Shown piece after piece: positions 43,692 through 54,021 of a DNA stretch of 64,000 nucleotides; within the stretch, counting starts at the first letter, position 1; every line of letters begins with the position of its first letter. The notes beneath the pieces are model-generated. The model was not told the origin of the DNA. It saw only the letters and a list, made by a program, of their open reading frames with translations, and made no database searches. The translations under genes and the position numbers were made by a program. The stretch comes from Domibacillus mangrovi (GTDB lineage: Bacteria > Bacillota > Bacilli > Bacillales > Domibacillaceae), in assembly GCF_001906925.1 (NCBI RefSeq), contig NZ_MRWQ01000010.1, forward strand, positions 168,216-232,215, written 5' to 3'.

Positions 43692-44834
43692 TTATTTCTT
43701 TATACTACAATGGAAATAAGAGCGTACAACTTGTTCAGCACTTAATTCTAGTAATTCCCCCGCATGTTCCATGGCCTCTTTTAAAGTCATCGGATTATTT
43801 ATAATACTATTTACGCTTACAACGCCATAATCATAGAGTACTTCAACACCCTTTCCAATAGATCCAGTCATAAGAATGGTTGGAACATTTCGTTTTTTTG
43901 CTGCCTGAGCGACGCCCATTGGTGTTTTACCAAGTACTGTCTGACCATCAACTTTTCCTTCCCCTGTAATGACAAGATCGGCATTCGTCAATTCATCATC
44001 CATTTTAATATAGTCAAGAACGACATCTATTCCACGTTTCATTTTGACAGGGAAAAAGGCTTGAAATGCTCCTCCGCTGCCTCCAGCTGCACCTGCGCCC
44101 GGTTGTTCGTGAATTTTGATTCCGGTTGCTTTTGCAATCTCGTCTGCCCAATGGGTGAGATTACTATCCAACAATTCTACGTCCACAGCTGTAGCTCCTT
44201 TTTGAGGTCCAAAAACATGAGAAGCCCCATCAAGTCCGATCAGCGGCGTTTGAACATCCGAAGCAATGATAAACTGGCTGTCTTTTATTCGCTTATCGAA
44301 AGAATTCAAGTCAATCCTTTTAATTTTATTTAATTCGCCACCACCATAGCCGATTTCATTTCCTTGTTTGTCTAAAAGCTGCAGGCCTAGAGCCTGAAGC
44401 ATTCCAGCTCCTCCATCATTTGTCGCGGATCCTCCCAAACCAATAATAAAGGAAGTAAATCCGTCATCGAGAGCCCGTTGAATCAATTGCCCGGTGCCGT
44501 AAGTAGTTGCTTGTAGAGGAGACAACTTCTCCTCAGGTATTAAATGCAGGCCAGATGCAGAGGCCATTTCAATTACACACGTTTCACCATCACCCAGTAT
44601 TCCATAGCCTGCTTTGACCTCACTGCCTGACGGACCCGTAACGGATATCGCTCTTATTTCTCCTCCTGTAACAGCAACTAAGATTTCCATCGTTCCTTCG
44701 CCTCCATCACCGACAGGGAGTAATACTGTTTCCGCTTTCTTAAACGCCTTTTTAATGCCCCTGTTTATCGCATTTGCTGCTTCAATCGCACTTAGACTCC
44801 CTTTAAATGAATCGGGTGCTATAATGATTTTCAT
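43692..44834 (-). CDS. glxK: Glycerate kinase (GarK/GlxK type)
   Basis: This 380-residue enzyme phosphorylates D-glycerate, probably to 2-phosphoglycerate as in the GarK family. Signature segments: APDSFKGSLSA at the N-terminus, PVGDGGEGTME, GLGGSATNDGGAGML and TGEGKVDGQT. The start has a strong AAGGAGAG site. It is a solitary gene with no glyoxylate or glycerate pathway neighbours. Confidence 0.92.
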   Translation of the reverse strand: MKIIIAPDSFKGSLSAIEAANAINRGIKKAFKKAETVLLPVGDGGEGTMEILVAVTGGEIRAISVTGPSGSEVKAGYGILGDGETCVIEMASASGLHLIPEEKLSPLQATTYGTGQLIQRALDDGFTSFIIGLGGSATNDGGAGMLQALGLQLLDKQGNEIGYGGGELNKIKRIDLNSFDKRIKDSQFIIASDVQTPLIGLDGASHVFGPQKGATAVDVELLDSNLTHWADEIAKATGIKIHEQPGAGAAGGSGGAFQAFFPVKMKRGIDVVLDYIKMDDELTNADLVITGEGKVDGQTVLGKTPMGVAQAAKKRNVPTILMTGSIGKGVEVLYDYGVVSVNSIINNPMTLKEAMEHAGELLELSAEQVVRSYFHCSIKK

Positions 44835-45112
44835 GAAATCTCTCCTTCTCTCATTAAGCAGTTTTTTCCCTATGCTCTGCCATAAGCTTGCTGTAGGGCT
44901 GTAAATCTTCTTTATATATTCATGTAAGTGCCCTATCCTCGAGCTTTCAGTTTCTCAAAAATCCCCCAATTGACAATACTTATTCCTCGCTCGTTTATTC
45001 TATATTTATCCAAATTAAACAACTGCTTAGTCAATCTTTTTTATATTGTAGAATCCTTGTTTTTATGTAACAATAACTAATTCAAATCAAAACTCTTTTA
45101 AGGAGAAGAACT

Positions 45113-46387
45113 ATGAAAAATCGCACTGAATTTTTCCGAAGCATACCTTTTTTATATTTAGTAATAGGAACAATTTGGGTCCCTATTACAGATTATTTAT
45201 TAAAGGTATCTCATTTACCTGTCGAAAAAATCTTCTTCTTGGAAATGATAAAAGGGTTATTATTCGTTTTCATCACATCTATACTTTTATCTTATTTTAT
45301 AAGAAACTTAAAGGAGATAAAACAAATCGAAGAAGAGAAGGAGAAGCTAGCATTATTAATTGATACAATGCCTGACTTTATTTCATTTAAAGATGGAGAA
45401 GGAAAGTGTCTTCAAATGAATAAATTTGGCATTAACTTATTCGAGTTAGAAGGCGTCAATTACAAAGGAAAAACAAACGAAGAGTTAGCGAAATATACGG
45501 ATTTTTATCATGATGCTTTGATCTATTGCATTGATACAGACGAAGAAGCTTGGAAGGCAGAAAAGATAACTCGTTGTGAAGAAATAATCCCTTTAAAAGA
45601 CGGCTCAGACAAAACTTTCGATACATTCAAAGTTCCTATTTTTAATAAAGATGGTTCTAGAAAAGCGTTACTAATTATCGGTAGAGATATTACTGATTTA
45701 AAAGAAACAGAAATAATGTTAAGACAATCAGAAAAATTGTCTGTTTTAGGTGAACTAGCTGCTGGTATTGCTCACGAAATACGAAATCCTCTTACAACAA
45801 TTAAAGGCTTTATGCAAATGGGGAAAGAAAAAACAATTAAACTTGAGGACCATATCGACATTTTATTAGATGAAATAGATCGAATTAATATCATTGTTAA
45901 TGAACTTCTGCTAGTTGCAAAACCACAAGGCGCTACTTTTTCTAACAAAAACATTAATACGATTGTAAGAGAAGTCATTCAATTGTTATCAACAGAAGCT
46001 TCGCTACAAAATATTCTATTAAATATGACCGAATTAGATCAATTTGATACGTATTGTTATGATAGTCAATTAAAGCAAGTGTTTATAAATATACTCAAAA
46101 ACGCTATGGAAGCCATTTCTACAAAAGGTGAAGTCAATGTTTCGATATATGATATAAATGAGGATTATTTTGCCGTTACGTTTGAAGATAATGGTTGCGG
46201 AATTGAAGAAAACCGTTTAAAGCACATTGGAGAACCTTTTTATAGTGTAAAAGAAAAAGGCATTGGGTTAGGTATGACAGTAAGCTTTCGCATTATAGAA
46301 AGTCACAAAGGTTCCATCCATATCACCAGCCAAGTTAATTTAGGAACCAGCGTTGAAGTATGGTTACCTAAGTCCAAATTCATATAA
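45113..46387 (+). CDS. Orphan PAS-domain sensor histidine kinase (sporulation-kinase-like)
   Basis: A 424-residue membrane kinase. Two transmembrane segments (about 10-30 and 40-63) with almost no extracellular loop are followed by a PAS domain (about 80-195), a HisKA domain with the phospho-acceptor His221 in GIAHEIRNPL, and a HATPase domain with DNGCGIEENR and GIGLGMTVS. The HisKA sequence resembles KinA-E and related Bacillus kinases that feed Spo0F. No response regulator is adjacent, consistent with a phosphorelay input, though that is inference. AAGGAGAAG precedes the ATG. Confidence 0.9.
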   Translation: MKNRTEFFRSIPFLYLVIGTIWVPITDYLLKVSHLPVEKIFFLEMIKGLLFVFITSILLSYFIRNLKEIKQIEEEKEKLALLIDTMPDFISFKDGEGKCLQMNKFGINLFELEGVNYKGKTNEELAKYTDFYHDALIYCIDTDEEAWKAEKITRCEEIIPLKDGSDKTFDTFKVPIFNKDGSRKALLIIGRDITDLKETEIMLRQSEKLSVLGELAAGIAHEIRNPLTTIKGFMQMGKEKTIKLEDHIDILLDEIDRINIIVNELLLVAKPQGATFSNKNINTIVREVIQLLSTEASLQNILLNMTELDQFDTYCYDSQLKQVFINILKNAMEAISTKGEVNVSIYDINEDYFAVTFEDNGCGIEENRLKHIGEPFYSVKEKGIGLGMTVSFRIIESHKGSIHITSQVNLGTSVEVWLPKSKFI

Positions 46388-46458
46388 AAAAAGTTATTTT
46401 TTCATTATAAAATATTAATCTATAAGTTTTGATACGTTTTGGGTTTTTAGCGTCAAAC

Positions 46459-46505
46459 AAAAGAGCATTAAACCCTTTTGTATGAAGGTTTAATGCTCTT
46501 TTTTA
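46459..46505. terminator. Bidirectional intrinsic terminator
   Basis: AAAAGAGCATTAAACC and GGTTTAATGCTCTTTT form a perfect 16-bp stem with T/A runs on both sides, between the sensor kinase and the convergent DNA-binding protein gene. Confidence 0.9.
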
Positions 46506-46572
46506 TGATATTACATCGCCCATCTTTAATTAAGAATCTAAATCTATCTAAACTTATCTTAGTAACCTCTCA

Positions 46573-47157
46573 TTATTCAAAATGCAGTTTACAACGTGCA
46601 TAACGGCGTTCAACACTGACCCTGCTTCTATTCAGCTTTTCGGCAATATCATTAAAATTAAATCCTTCTCTTCTCCACTTTAAAAGCAGTTCAATTTCTT
46701 TTGTTGTCCAGTGCTTATATTTTTTTATTTTCTTCTCAGTAGCAGTCTTACGAGCTTCATCTAGCCATTCTGGTTCAGGAGGGAGCGCATGTTTTTCAAT
46801 AAGACGGAAATCGATTTTCTCTTGGTTTTGTTTAGCCCATTCCCAAAATGAATGTACGTCAACTAGGACAAATTTACGCTCATAACAGGTTATGCGTGAT
46901 GTTGCTTCAAGTCCATGAAACTGAATCCAATTGTGTACCGTTTTTCTATCTACATTTAAAGCTTCAGCTAGCTCACTAGCTGTTAAAAGGCCGGTAGCCT
47001 TTTTTGTGTTCCTAAGACCCATCTTCTTTAATTTTAGTGAAACAGCAGTTTCACTCCGATTAAGTTTTTTTGCGATGGCTGACAAGGAACTGCCGCCAAT
47101 ACGTTTCTGTAAAAAGTAAACATCTTCTTCTGTCCATTTTTGTCCCATCTTTATCAT
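46573..47157 (-). CDS. Multi-HTH DNA-binding protein, second gene of the c-di-GMP riboswitch operon
   Basis: The 194-residue protein has three predicted DNA-binding modules. Residues 5-45 look Myb/SANT-like (KWTEEDVYFLQKRIGG … IAKKLNRSETAVSLKLKKM). Residues 55-110 are an excisionase/MerR-like helix-turn-helix with a short wing (LTASELAEALNVDRKTVHNW). Residues 148-194 repeat the Myb-like pattern (HWTTKEIELLLKWRREG … IAEKLNRSRVSVERRY). No recombinase or enzymatic domain is seen. It starts 5 bp after the upstream gene ends, with the ribosome site GAAGG inside that gene. I do not recognise a named family. Confidence 0.8.
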   Translation of the reverse strand: MIKMGQKWTEEDVYFLQKRIGGSSLSAIAKKLNRSETAVSLKLKKMGLRNTKKATGLLTASELAEALNVDRKTVHNWIQFHGLEATSRITCYERKFVLVDVHSFWEWAKQNQEKIDFRLIEKHALPPEPEWLDEARKTATEKKIKKYKHWTTKEIELLLKWRREGFNFNDIAEKLNRSRVSVERRYARCKLHFE

Positions 47158-47162
47158 ATAAT

Positions 47163-47474
47163 TTATTTACCTTCGTAAATAGATTGGAGTCTATTCTCTG
47201 CTTGTTGAAGATCCATTGATGAATCAGTCAGAAACGCTAACACATTATCATTTCCTGAAAGTTTACTCATCGAACGGAACACATGGGGTTTCTGCTCTTT
47301 TATCAATGTCATTACTTCCATAGTAGGTAACACTCTTTCTTGAACGTTTATCCTTACAAAGGATTGCAAAAACCGTACAAATACTATAGTCGAATCAAAG
47401 TCATCCGGATAGTTTTGTAATAACAAAAAAAACTTTTCAATGTTCATTTTTAATTCATTTGTTTCTCCCCGCAT
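47163..47474 (-). CDS. Hypothetical protein, first gene behind the c-di-GMP riboswitch
   Basis: This 103-residue, mostly helical soluble protein is not recognised. It has no cysteines, signal or membrane segment. It is the first gene after a c-di-GMP-I aptamer and is followed 5 bp later by the multi-HTH protein, so the two are very likely one operon. The ATG at 47474 is preceded by GGTAGGGTGGAAA; the GGTGG part is a plausible ribosome site that could be masked by the leader. Confidence 0.65.
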   Translation of the reverse strand: MRGETNELKMNIEKFFLLLQNYPDDFDSTIVFVRFLQSFVRINVQERVLPTMEVMTLIKEQKPHVFRSMSKLSGNDNVLAFLTDSSMDLQQAENRLQSIYEGK

Positions 47475-47529
47475 TTTCCACCCTACCTTAAACAGTTATT
47501 GGTCCAAATATGGGGTTAAAGCCCTATTT

Positions 47530-47603
47530 GGCAACCCGGCTGTCATAATCCATAAGAATGTTAGACCCGTAGTTTTGCGTCCTTACCTTTCGATAAGTTT
47601 GCC
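47530..47603 (-). ncRNA. Cyclic-di-GMP-I (GEMM-I) riboswitch aptamer
   Basis: On the minus strand the conserved order is present: GGCAAAC, a CTTATC-GAAA-GGTAAG tetraloop hairpin, GGACGCAAA, GGGTCTAA, TATGACAGCC and GGGTTGCC. GGCAA and TTGCC close P1. Downstream, CCAAATA and TATTTGG (plus GGG/CCC) can form a competing hairpin that uses the P1 3' strand. No T-run follows it, so control may be at translation. A TATAAT (complement of 47617-47622) lies just upstream. Confidence 0.9.
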
Positions 47604-48350
47604 TTTATCATTAATAATTATATAAATTAAATCATGTCGAATAATGTTACGTCAATAATATTAGTAAATAATCCGATTAATTCAGTTCCTTTTACCCAGT
47701 AATTATTAAACTGCATTTGCCCTATTTATATAGGAGATTTACTGGTTATTCAAGCGAAAATCTAGCCACCTTTACTTATTTTATGAGAGAATCACATATT
47801 AAAGGTACTCTTTATCAACAAAAAATATCCCTTCTTATGAAACAAGAAAAAGACTGCCATTTTTATGCTCTTCTATTTTCCCTCCAGCTCACTCTAAATA
47901 CCTATGGGCGGATGATTTAGTGATACTAAGCAATTCAGCTGTATACTCCTATGATACTTCTGCCCTAACCAGTGTGATTTCCCGTTCTTCTTCGACTACT
48001 CTATTCGACACAACTGCCTCAATTTCAATGACTGCTTTCATTTCTTTCAACGCACATAATGATTGTTTGTATTTATAAATGAGTGTCCGTATATCCTTCC
48101 CATTAAGCTTCACGATCAGACAGCTTCTTCTGCGGCGGCTTTTCTTTCTTTCGTTCGTTCTTGCTTCACTTCCTAATGGTCCTTCTCCGATTGTGTCAGC
48201 TGCTCGGATTCATCACGATCACTCCTTTTCTCAATAAAAAAGGACACCAAGCTCTAAAGCAGGTGTAAACCCACTCTAAAGTTTGATGCCCGTCAGTTTT
48301 TCCGTTGGGACGTTAGTTATTTAGTTGTTTATATAATACTTTTCTGTTCA
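47604..48350. other. AT-rich gap with degenerate sequence
   Basis: After the riboswitch promoter region (to about 47700) I see no confident gene. On the minus strand 47949-48113 is open for 54 codons from a GTG (KLNGKDIRTLIYKYKQ … EREITLVRAEVS). Upstream a different register reads EVKQERTKERKAAAEEAV then a stop. Together this looks like a decayed lysine/glutamate-rich gene. No ribosome site supports translation. Confidence 0.4.
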
Positions 48351-48674
48351 CTAACCTTCCAATGCCTTTATTGCAATTTCTTTTAAACCATACAATTGTA
48401 ACAAGTAATTTTCATTTAACAAAGGTGCATAGTCGTTTATTTCTCGCAGTGCATCTTCATAAGCCACAACAAGATTACCGTTCATACTGCTCGTTTCGTA
48501 TATCGCTTCAATAACGGTTGTTAGTTGTTCCACCGTTTCAAAAAGTAGATGCTCACCTTCTTCTTTCTCAATGAGTAATGGCGTACCATTTTCTTCTTGT
48601 TGCAAAAAGTAAATGCCATCTTCTGTTCTAATTAATAAAGCGCCATTCACTAAATAGATTTTCTTTTCCGCCAT
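48351..48674 (-). CDS. Hypothetical protein (107 residues)
   Basis: Not recognised. The ATG at 48674 has a GGGGGTG ribosome site at good distance. The sequence begins with beta-strand-like repeats (KKIYLVNGALLIRTEDGIYFLQQEENGTPLLIEKE, given here in outline) followed by amphipathic helices. It has no signal or membrane segment. Its only neighbours are relics and small genes, so context gives no hint. Confidence 0.65.
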   Translation of the reverse strand: MAEKKIYLVNGALLIRTEDGIYFLQQEENGTPLLIEKEEGEHLLFETVEQLTTVIEAIYETSSMNGNLVVAYEDALREINDYAPLLNENYLLQLYGLKEIAIKALEG

Positions 48675-48849
48675 TTCACTTTCACCCCCTTCACTTTATA
48701 GGTCTACTCCTTACTTCTATAAATGGTGCAAGTATTATAAAAAATTGTCTTTCTCCTTATGAACGTGCTGTTCACTACTTTTATATATTGTATACATAGT
48801 TCCACTGCTTCACATGGTATAATTACTCAGAATGAAGGGAGGCTCATAA

Positions 48850-49017
48850 ATGAATGGAGATGCGGTTTTTGCCATTTTCCCAATCTTAACTATCTTCTTT
48901 TACATAGCCCCAGTTGTATTTGTCATTTGGTTTCTAGTTAAATTCCTTAAATTGCAGCAGGAAAAGAACAAAATTTTAAGAACTATTTCTGACAAGCTAG
49001 ATAAGCTAAATAATTAG
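48850..49017 (+). CDS. Small single-pass membrane protein
   Basis: A 55-codon gene that is easy to miss. The ATG at 48850 follows GGGAGG with 7-bp spacing. Residues 6-34 form one long hydrophobic segment (AIFPILTIFFYIAPVV … FLVKFL), followed by a charged coiled-coil-like tail (QQEKNKILRTISDKLDKLNN). The layout resembles DUF4083-type small proteins of Bacillus, but this is only a resemblance. Confidence 0.65.
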   Translation: MNGDAVFAIFPILTIFFYIAPVVFVIWFLVKFLKLQQEKNKILRTISDKLDKLNN

Positions 49018-49501
49018 ATGGGGAAACCTGTCTCTTTTTATGTCACAGTATCGCTCTACTATATACACGCATTCAATAACCAATAATTCACAAATTCATC
49101 ATCACGGGATAATAATCCGATGCAACCCTTACTCCTTTGTATATATTTATCTGAAATGGTTAAACTGTTACTGTGTGAAGCTTTCTCATAAGTTTGAACC
49201 TTCTAATACTTGTAGCTGGGGACTTTCCTCGGCTTTTTTTGTATAAACTTTTCTTAGAAGTACATACCGTTTTTGTATGATAGTTCCCTGTCATTTTCCA
49301 ACTCTTTTACAGTCAGGTATTAATCTGGCTTTTTTCTTAATGCGCTAATCCCCACTTAACATGATTCAGTAACTCTCGTCCATAGCCGCCTGTCTTATGT
49401 GTTTGTCATTTGGAACAAATTTAAAATCTTATCCGTGATGTTTGTCCGTTTCCAGGTTACTACTTGGTGCATCTAATGTAGTAAACAAGGAGGTGATAAT
49501 T
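49018..49501. other. Gap without a recognisable gene
   Basis: Apart from a terminator-like hairpin at 49311-49336 I see no gene, RNA or repeat. The last 100 bp presumably hold the promoter of the YjcZ-like gene, which in relatives is read by sporulation sigma factors; I could not identify it with confidence. Confidence 0.4.
49311..49336 (+). terminator. Small intrinsic terminator
   Basis: AGTCAG and CTGGCT pair across an 8-nt loop, followed by TTTTTTC. It may end transcription from the small membrane protein gene. Confidence 0.5.
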
Positions 49502-49627
49502 ATGAGTTCCCAATATTGTGGTGGTGGCTCTGGCTCTGGCTTTGCACTAGTTGTTGTCTTGTTCATTCTTTTAATCATCATTGGAGCATCTTACATGGGT
49601 GGTGGATACGGCGGTGGATGCTGCTGA
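49502..49627 (+). CDS. YjcZ-family small sporulation-type protein
   Basis: A 41-residue peptide starting at the ATG 49502 behind a near-perfect AAGGAGGTGATAATT. A glycine/serine-rich N-terminus with one cysteine precedes a single transmembrane helix ([17 protein letters not shown]) and a glycine-rich tail ending in a double cysteine. The [17 protein letters not shown] core is the signature of the YjcZ/YczM family of small spore-associated proteins. Function is unknown. The longer frame from 49442 has no ribosome site. Confidence 0.88.
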   Translation: MSSQYCGGGSGSGFALVVVLFILLIIIGASYMGGGYGGGCC

Positions 49628-49710
49628 GCACCAAGCTATTATCTGTAAGACCCTTTTGAATGATTCTATATCTTGCCTCCCCCCTGCTGTAACTACCCAT
49701 CTAATGTTGT

Positions 49711-49745
49711 GCGACTGTATAAAATAAATACAGCCGCTTTTTTTA
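49711..49745 (+). terminator. Intrinsic terminator after the YjcZ-like gene
   Basis: GCGACTGTAT and ATACAGCCGC form a 10-bp stem with one mismatch, followed by about ten Ts. Confidence 0.85.
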
Positions 49746-49872
49746 TTCAATAAGGAGAATTGTATGATCGGTTATGTAAAAAAAATTATAAAATTATAGA
49801 GAGAAAATTGTCATTTTTTTTGCAATTATAAGTCTCTTATAAATTTTTTCTTCAATTCGTTGACCTTCTCGC

Positions 49873-49901
49873 TTCAAATTTCAAATATAGTTTAGTATAA
49901 T
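49873..49901 (+). promoter_or_regulatory. SigmaA-type promoter of katG
   Basis: TTCAAA (49873-49878) and a perfect TATAAT (49896-49901) are 17 bp apart. The transcript would start near 49908, at the PerR-like box. Confidence 0.7.
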
Positions 49902-49908
49902 TATAAAT

Positions 49909-49923
49909 AGATAATGATTATTT
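49909..49923 (+). promoter_or_regulatory. Putative PerR box in front of katG
   Basis: AGATAATGATTATTT fits the 7-1-7 PerR pattern TTATAATnATTATAA at 10 of 14 informative positions. It covers the expected +1 region, where binding would block transcription. A Fur box cannot be excluded by sequence alone, but peroxide control suits a catalase-peroxidase. Confidence 0.6.
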
Positions 49924-49997
49924 CCATATAAATAGGCACAATCATTAGCACATGCACCATTTTGCACAAGATTATCTAATTAGGAGGAGAATTGTAA

Positions 49998-52232
<2,235 letters not shown>

Positions 52233-52243
52233 GTGATTGGATT

Positions 52244-52277
52244 GAGCCGCTCTCCTGATAGGAGGGCGGCTTTTTAT
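52244..52277 (+). terminator. Intrinsic terminator of katG
   Basis: GAGCCGCTCTCCT and AGGAGGGCGGCT form a stem with one mismatch, followed by TTTTT. Confidence 0.88.
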
Positions 52278-52293
52278 TAGGGGAGGTTCGGCT

Positions 52294-52460
52294 ATGCGAG
52301 CTGATGAAAGAAATATGACTGTTGTCGAAACAGCTAAGTTAGATGATATTAGACAACCAACTATTTCTGAAATCCTGAATAGCAGATCCAAACACCCCAA
52401 AGTATCGAGCATTTTTCAATATTGTCAAGGATGCAACATTTTTTAGAGAATTTTTTGATA
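52294..52460 (+). pseudogene. Frameshifted XRE-family regulator remnant
   Basis: An ATG with GGGGAGG upstream opens 50 codons whose middle reads IRQPTISEILNSRSKHPKVSS, the second half of an XRE/Cro helix-turn-helix. The frame stops at TAG (52444-52446) right after a run of six Ts. With five Ts it would continue NIFREFFD, the usual end of this domain. The first helices are also short. It therefore looks like a recently broken gene rather than a functional micro-protein. Confidence 0.65.
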
Positions 52461-52562
52461 AAAACTATTTCAAAACCAATTTATTACAATTAAACTTATG
52501 TAAGCTTAGGGTAAATTTTAGTCAAATTGATTCTCAATTTCTTAATTAATGAGTAAATAGAC

Positions 52563-52608
52563 AATAGCATGTTTTGAAAAAAGTTGATTAAAACATGCTA
52601 TTTTTATT
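52563..52608. terminator. Bidirectional terminator-like hairpin
   Basis: AATAGCATGTTTT and AAAACATGCTATT form a perfect 13-bp stem with a 14-nt loop and a following T-run. Confidence 0.75.
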
Positions 52609-52617
52609 ATAAATTAA

Positions 52618-52761
52618 ATGGTACTTCCACAAAAAAGTTTAATCGTTTTAGACGTTTATAGTAGAATACCCGATCACCAGTTGACGCAAACTATTGATTA
52701 ACTTTTAGAAACATATGATGTTGATATTGAGCTAAAGTTACCTGTCTTTCTTATTAGCTAG
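52618..52761 (+). pseudogene. Small gene remnant with an internal stop
   Basis: A frame from ATG 52618 reads MVLPQKSLIVLDVYSR then reaches TAA after 27 codons. It continues open (LLETYDVDIELKLPVFLIS) to a second stop at 52759-52761. Family not recognised. Confidence 0.35.
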
Positions 52762-52967
52762 GTAGCCTTCAGTTCCTCAGCATTATCTATACGAAGAGCT
52801 GTGAATACATTCTGTTGAATTTCAAATACATACTCATCATCTGGGTAATCAATAGCAAGTGAATCAAGTGGGTTCTATTCATTCATTATTTATTTGACTA
52901 ATTTAAACGTCTTTTTATATTGATCTTTAAGGTGCTTATTCAAGCGTGGATTACCTCCTCTGCTCAT
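52758..52967 (-). pseudogene. Gene remnant with two in-frame stops
   Basis: From an ATG at 52967 (GAGGAGG is inside the coding start) one frame reads MSRGGNPRLNKHLKDQYKK and TFKLVK, then TAA and TAG stops. It resumes as a well-composed NPLDSLAIDYPDDEYVFEI… stretch to 52758. The intact second half suggests point-mutation decay of a ~70-residue protein. Family not recognised. Confidence 0.45.
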
Positions 52968-53062
52968 TGAAACAATTATATATCTTGCTGAACTAATTTT
53001 CTTTTTTGCTTTGGCTCTGTTAAAGAAGAATATTGGAACCTATTTTGGAAGCTCTACCCGGA

Positions 53063-53092
53063 ACAAACAAGCTACCAAAAAGTAGCTTGCTT
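53063..53092 (-). terminator. Terminator downstream of the DUF2798 gene
   Basis: CAAGCTAC and GTAGCTTG pair across a T-rich loop on the minus strand, followed by TTTGTT. Confidence 0.7.
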
Positions 53093-53096
53093 GTTT

Positions 53097-53579
53097 TTAT
53101 GCGTTTAGTTCTGGCTTTTGCGTTGATGGTTTAATGTATTTAGCTAATAGCCAACGTGAGATTGGTCCAACAATTAGTAACTGTGATGGAAGTGCCACGA
53201 TAAAATTTAGACCAACTGTTTTAAGGTATGCTGTGAAAATTGAACCTTCAATTCCTATCATTAATGCTGTTAAAATAAGTCCGTAAACTGACATAATAAG
53301 AACCATTGTAGGGACCATACAAAAAGCAAGCGCCACAATAAAGTTGATTTCTTTCGATTTGTCATAAGGTAGTGATAATGCAATTTTACGCGCTTTCGGT
53401 TCAACTAATGACTCTGCGATAAAAGCGATGATAAGTGTTACGACAAATTGAATCACTGCATTCCCTACAGTGAACGATGAAAATCCGTGTAAAGCTGTGT
53501 TATAAACTGACATAATAAGGACCATTCCAAAACACATAAATAGTCCAAAAATAATGCCTTCTTTTTTATTACTAGGCAA
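53097..53579 (-). CDS. DUF2798 membrane protein with tandem halves
   Basis: A 160-residue protein with four transmembrane segments arranged as two similar halves. Each half has the pattern …VLIMSVYNTALHG / …VLIMSVYGLILTA followed by an N-V/N-F helix (GNAVIQFVVTLIIAFIAESLV and VGLNFIVALPSQLLIVGP in outline). This duplication is characteristic of DUF2798 proteins. Function unknown, and no partner gene is nearby. Confidence 0.85.
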   Translation of the reverse strand: MPSNKKEGIIFGLFMCFGMVLIMSVYNTALHGFSSFTVGNAVIQFVVTLIIAFIAESLVEPKARKIALSLPYDKSKEINFIVALAFCMVPTMVLIMSVYGLILTALMIGIEGSIFTAYLKTVGLNFIVALPSQLLIVGPISRWLLAKYIKPSTQKPELNA

Positions 53580-54021
53580 ATAAAAAACATCCTTCCTTTT
53601 AGAGATAAATGTAATTATATATGTCCAATTTTTTTTACATAAGTGACATTTTTGTGAACTTTATTTTCGGCTAAGTTAAATTACACTGTTGTTTGACATG
53701 AAAAATAGAATTGTACCTGATTTATTAAACTAACAGGTGCGTTAGCTCAACAAGGGATAACCAAAAGGACCTCGCAGGGCTCTTTTTCTTTTGTTAAAAA
53801 ATCAAAATTGACGTTTAACCAAGTCTTTGTTTCAAAAGAAGGTTAATAGCATTCTTTAGCAGGGCTTTTTGAAAAATAATAGGTATCTTGTTAATCAACA
53901 GTACGTTGATACTGAGTAATAAAACGGTACATCTCTGTTTTAAAGCTACAACTTAATAACACATTAAAAGTCGCATTTAAATATTAGCTGTTATGAGTTT
54001 TTCAAAATAAAAAACAAATAA
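53580..54021. other. Gap without a recognisable gene
   Basis: A stretch near 53735-53775 contains a small hairpin (CTAAC…GTTAG) and codon-like fragments broken by stops. I see no promoter-linked gene, RNA or repeat that I can name. It separates the accessory region from groESL. Confidence 0.4.

Noticed and set aside
53735..53775. CTAAC…GTTAG hairpin region as a small RNA
   Set aside because: The stem is only 5 bp, and no promoter or terminator pair supports a transcript.
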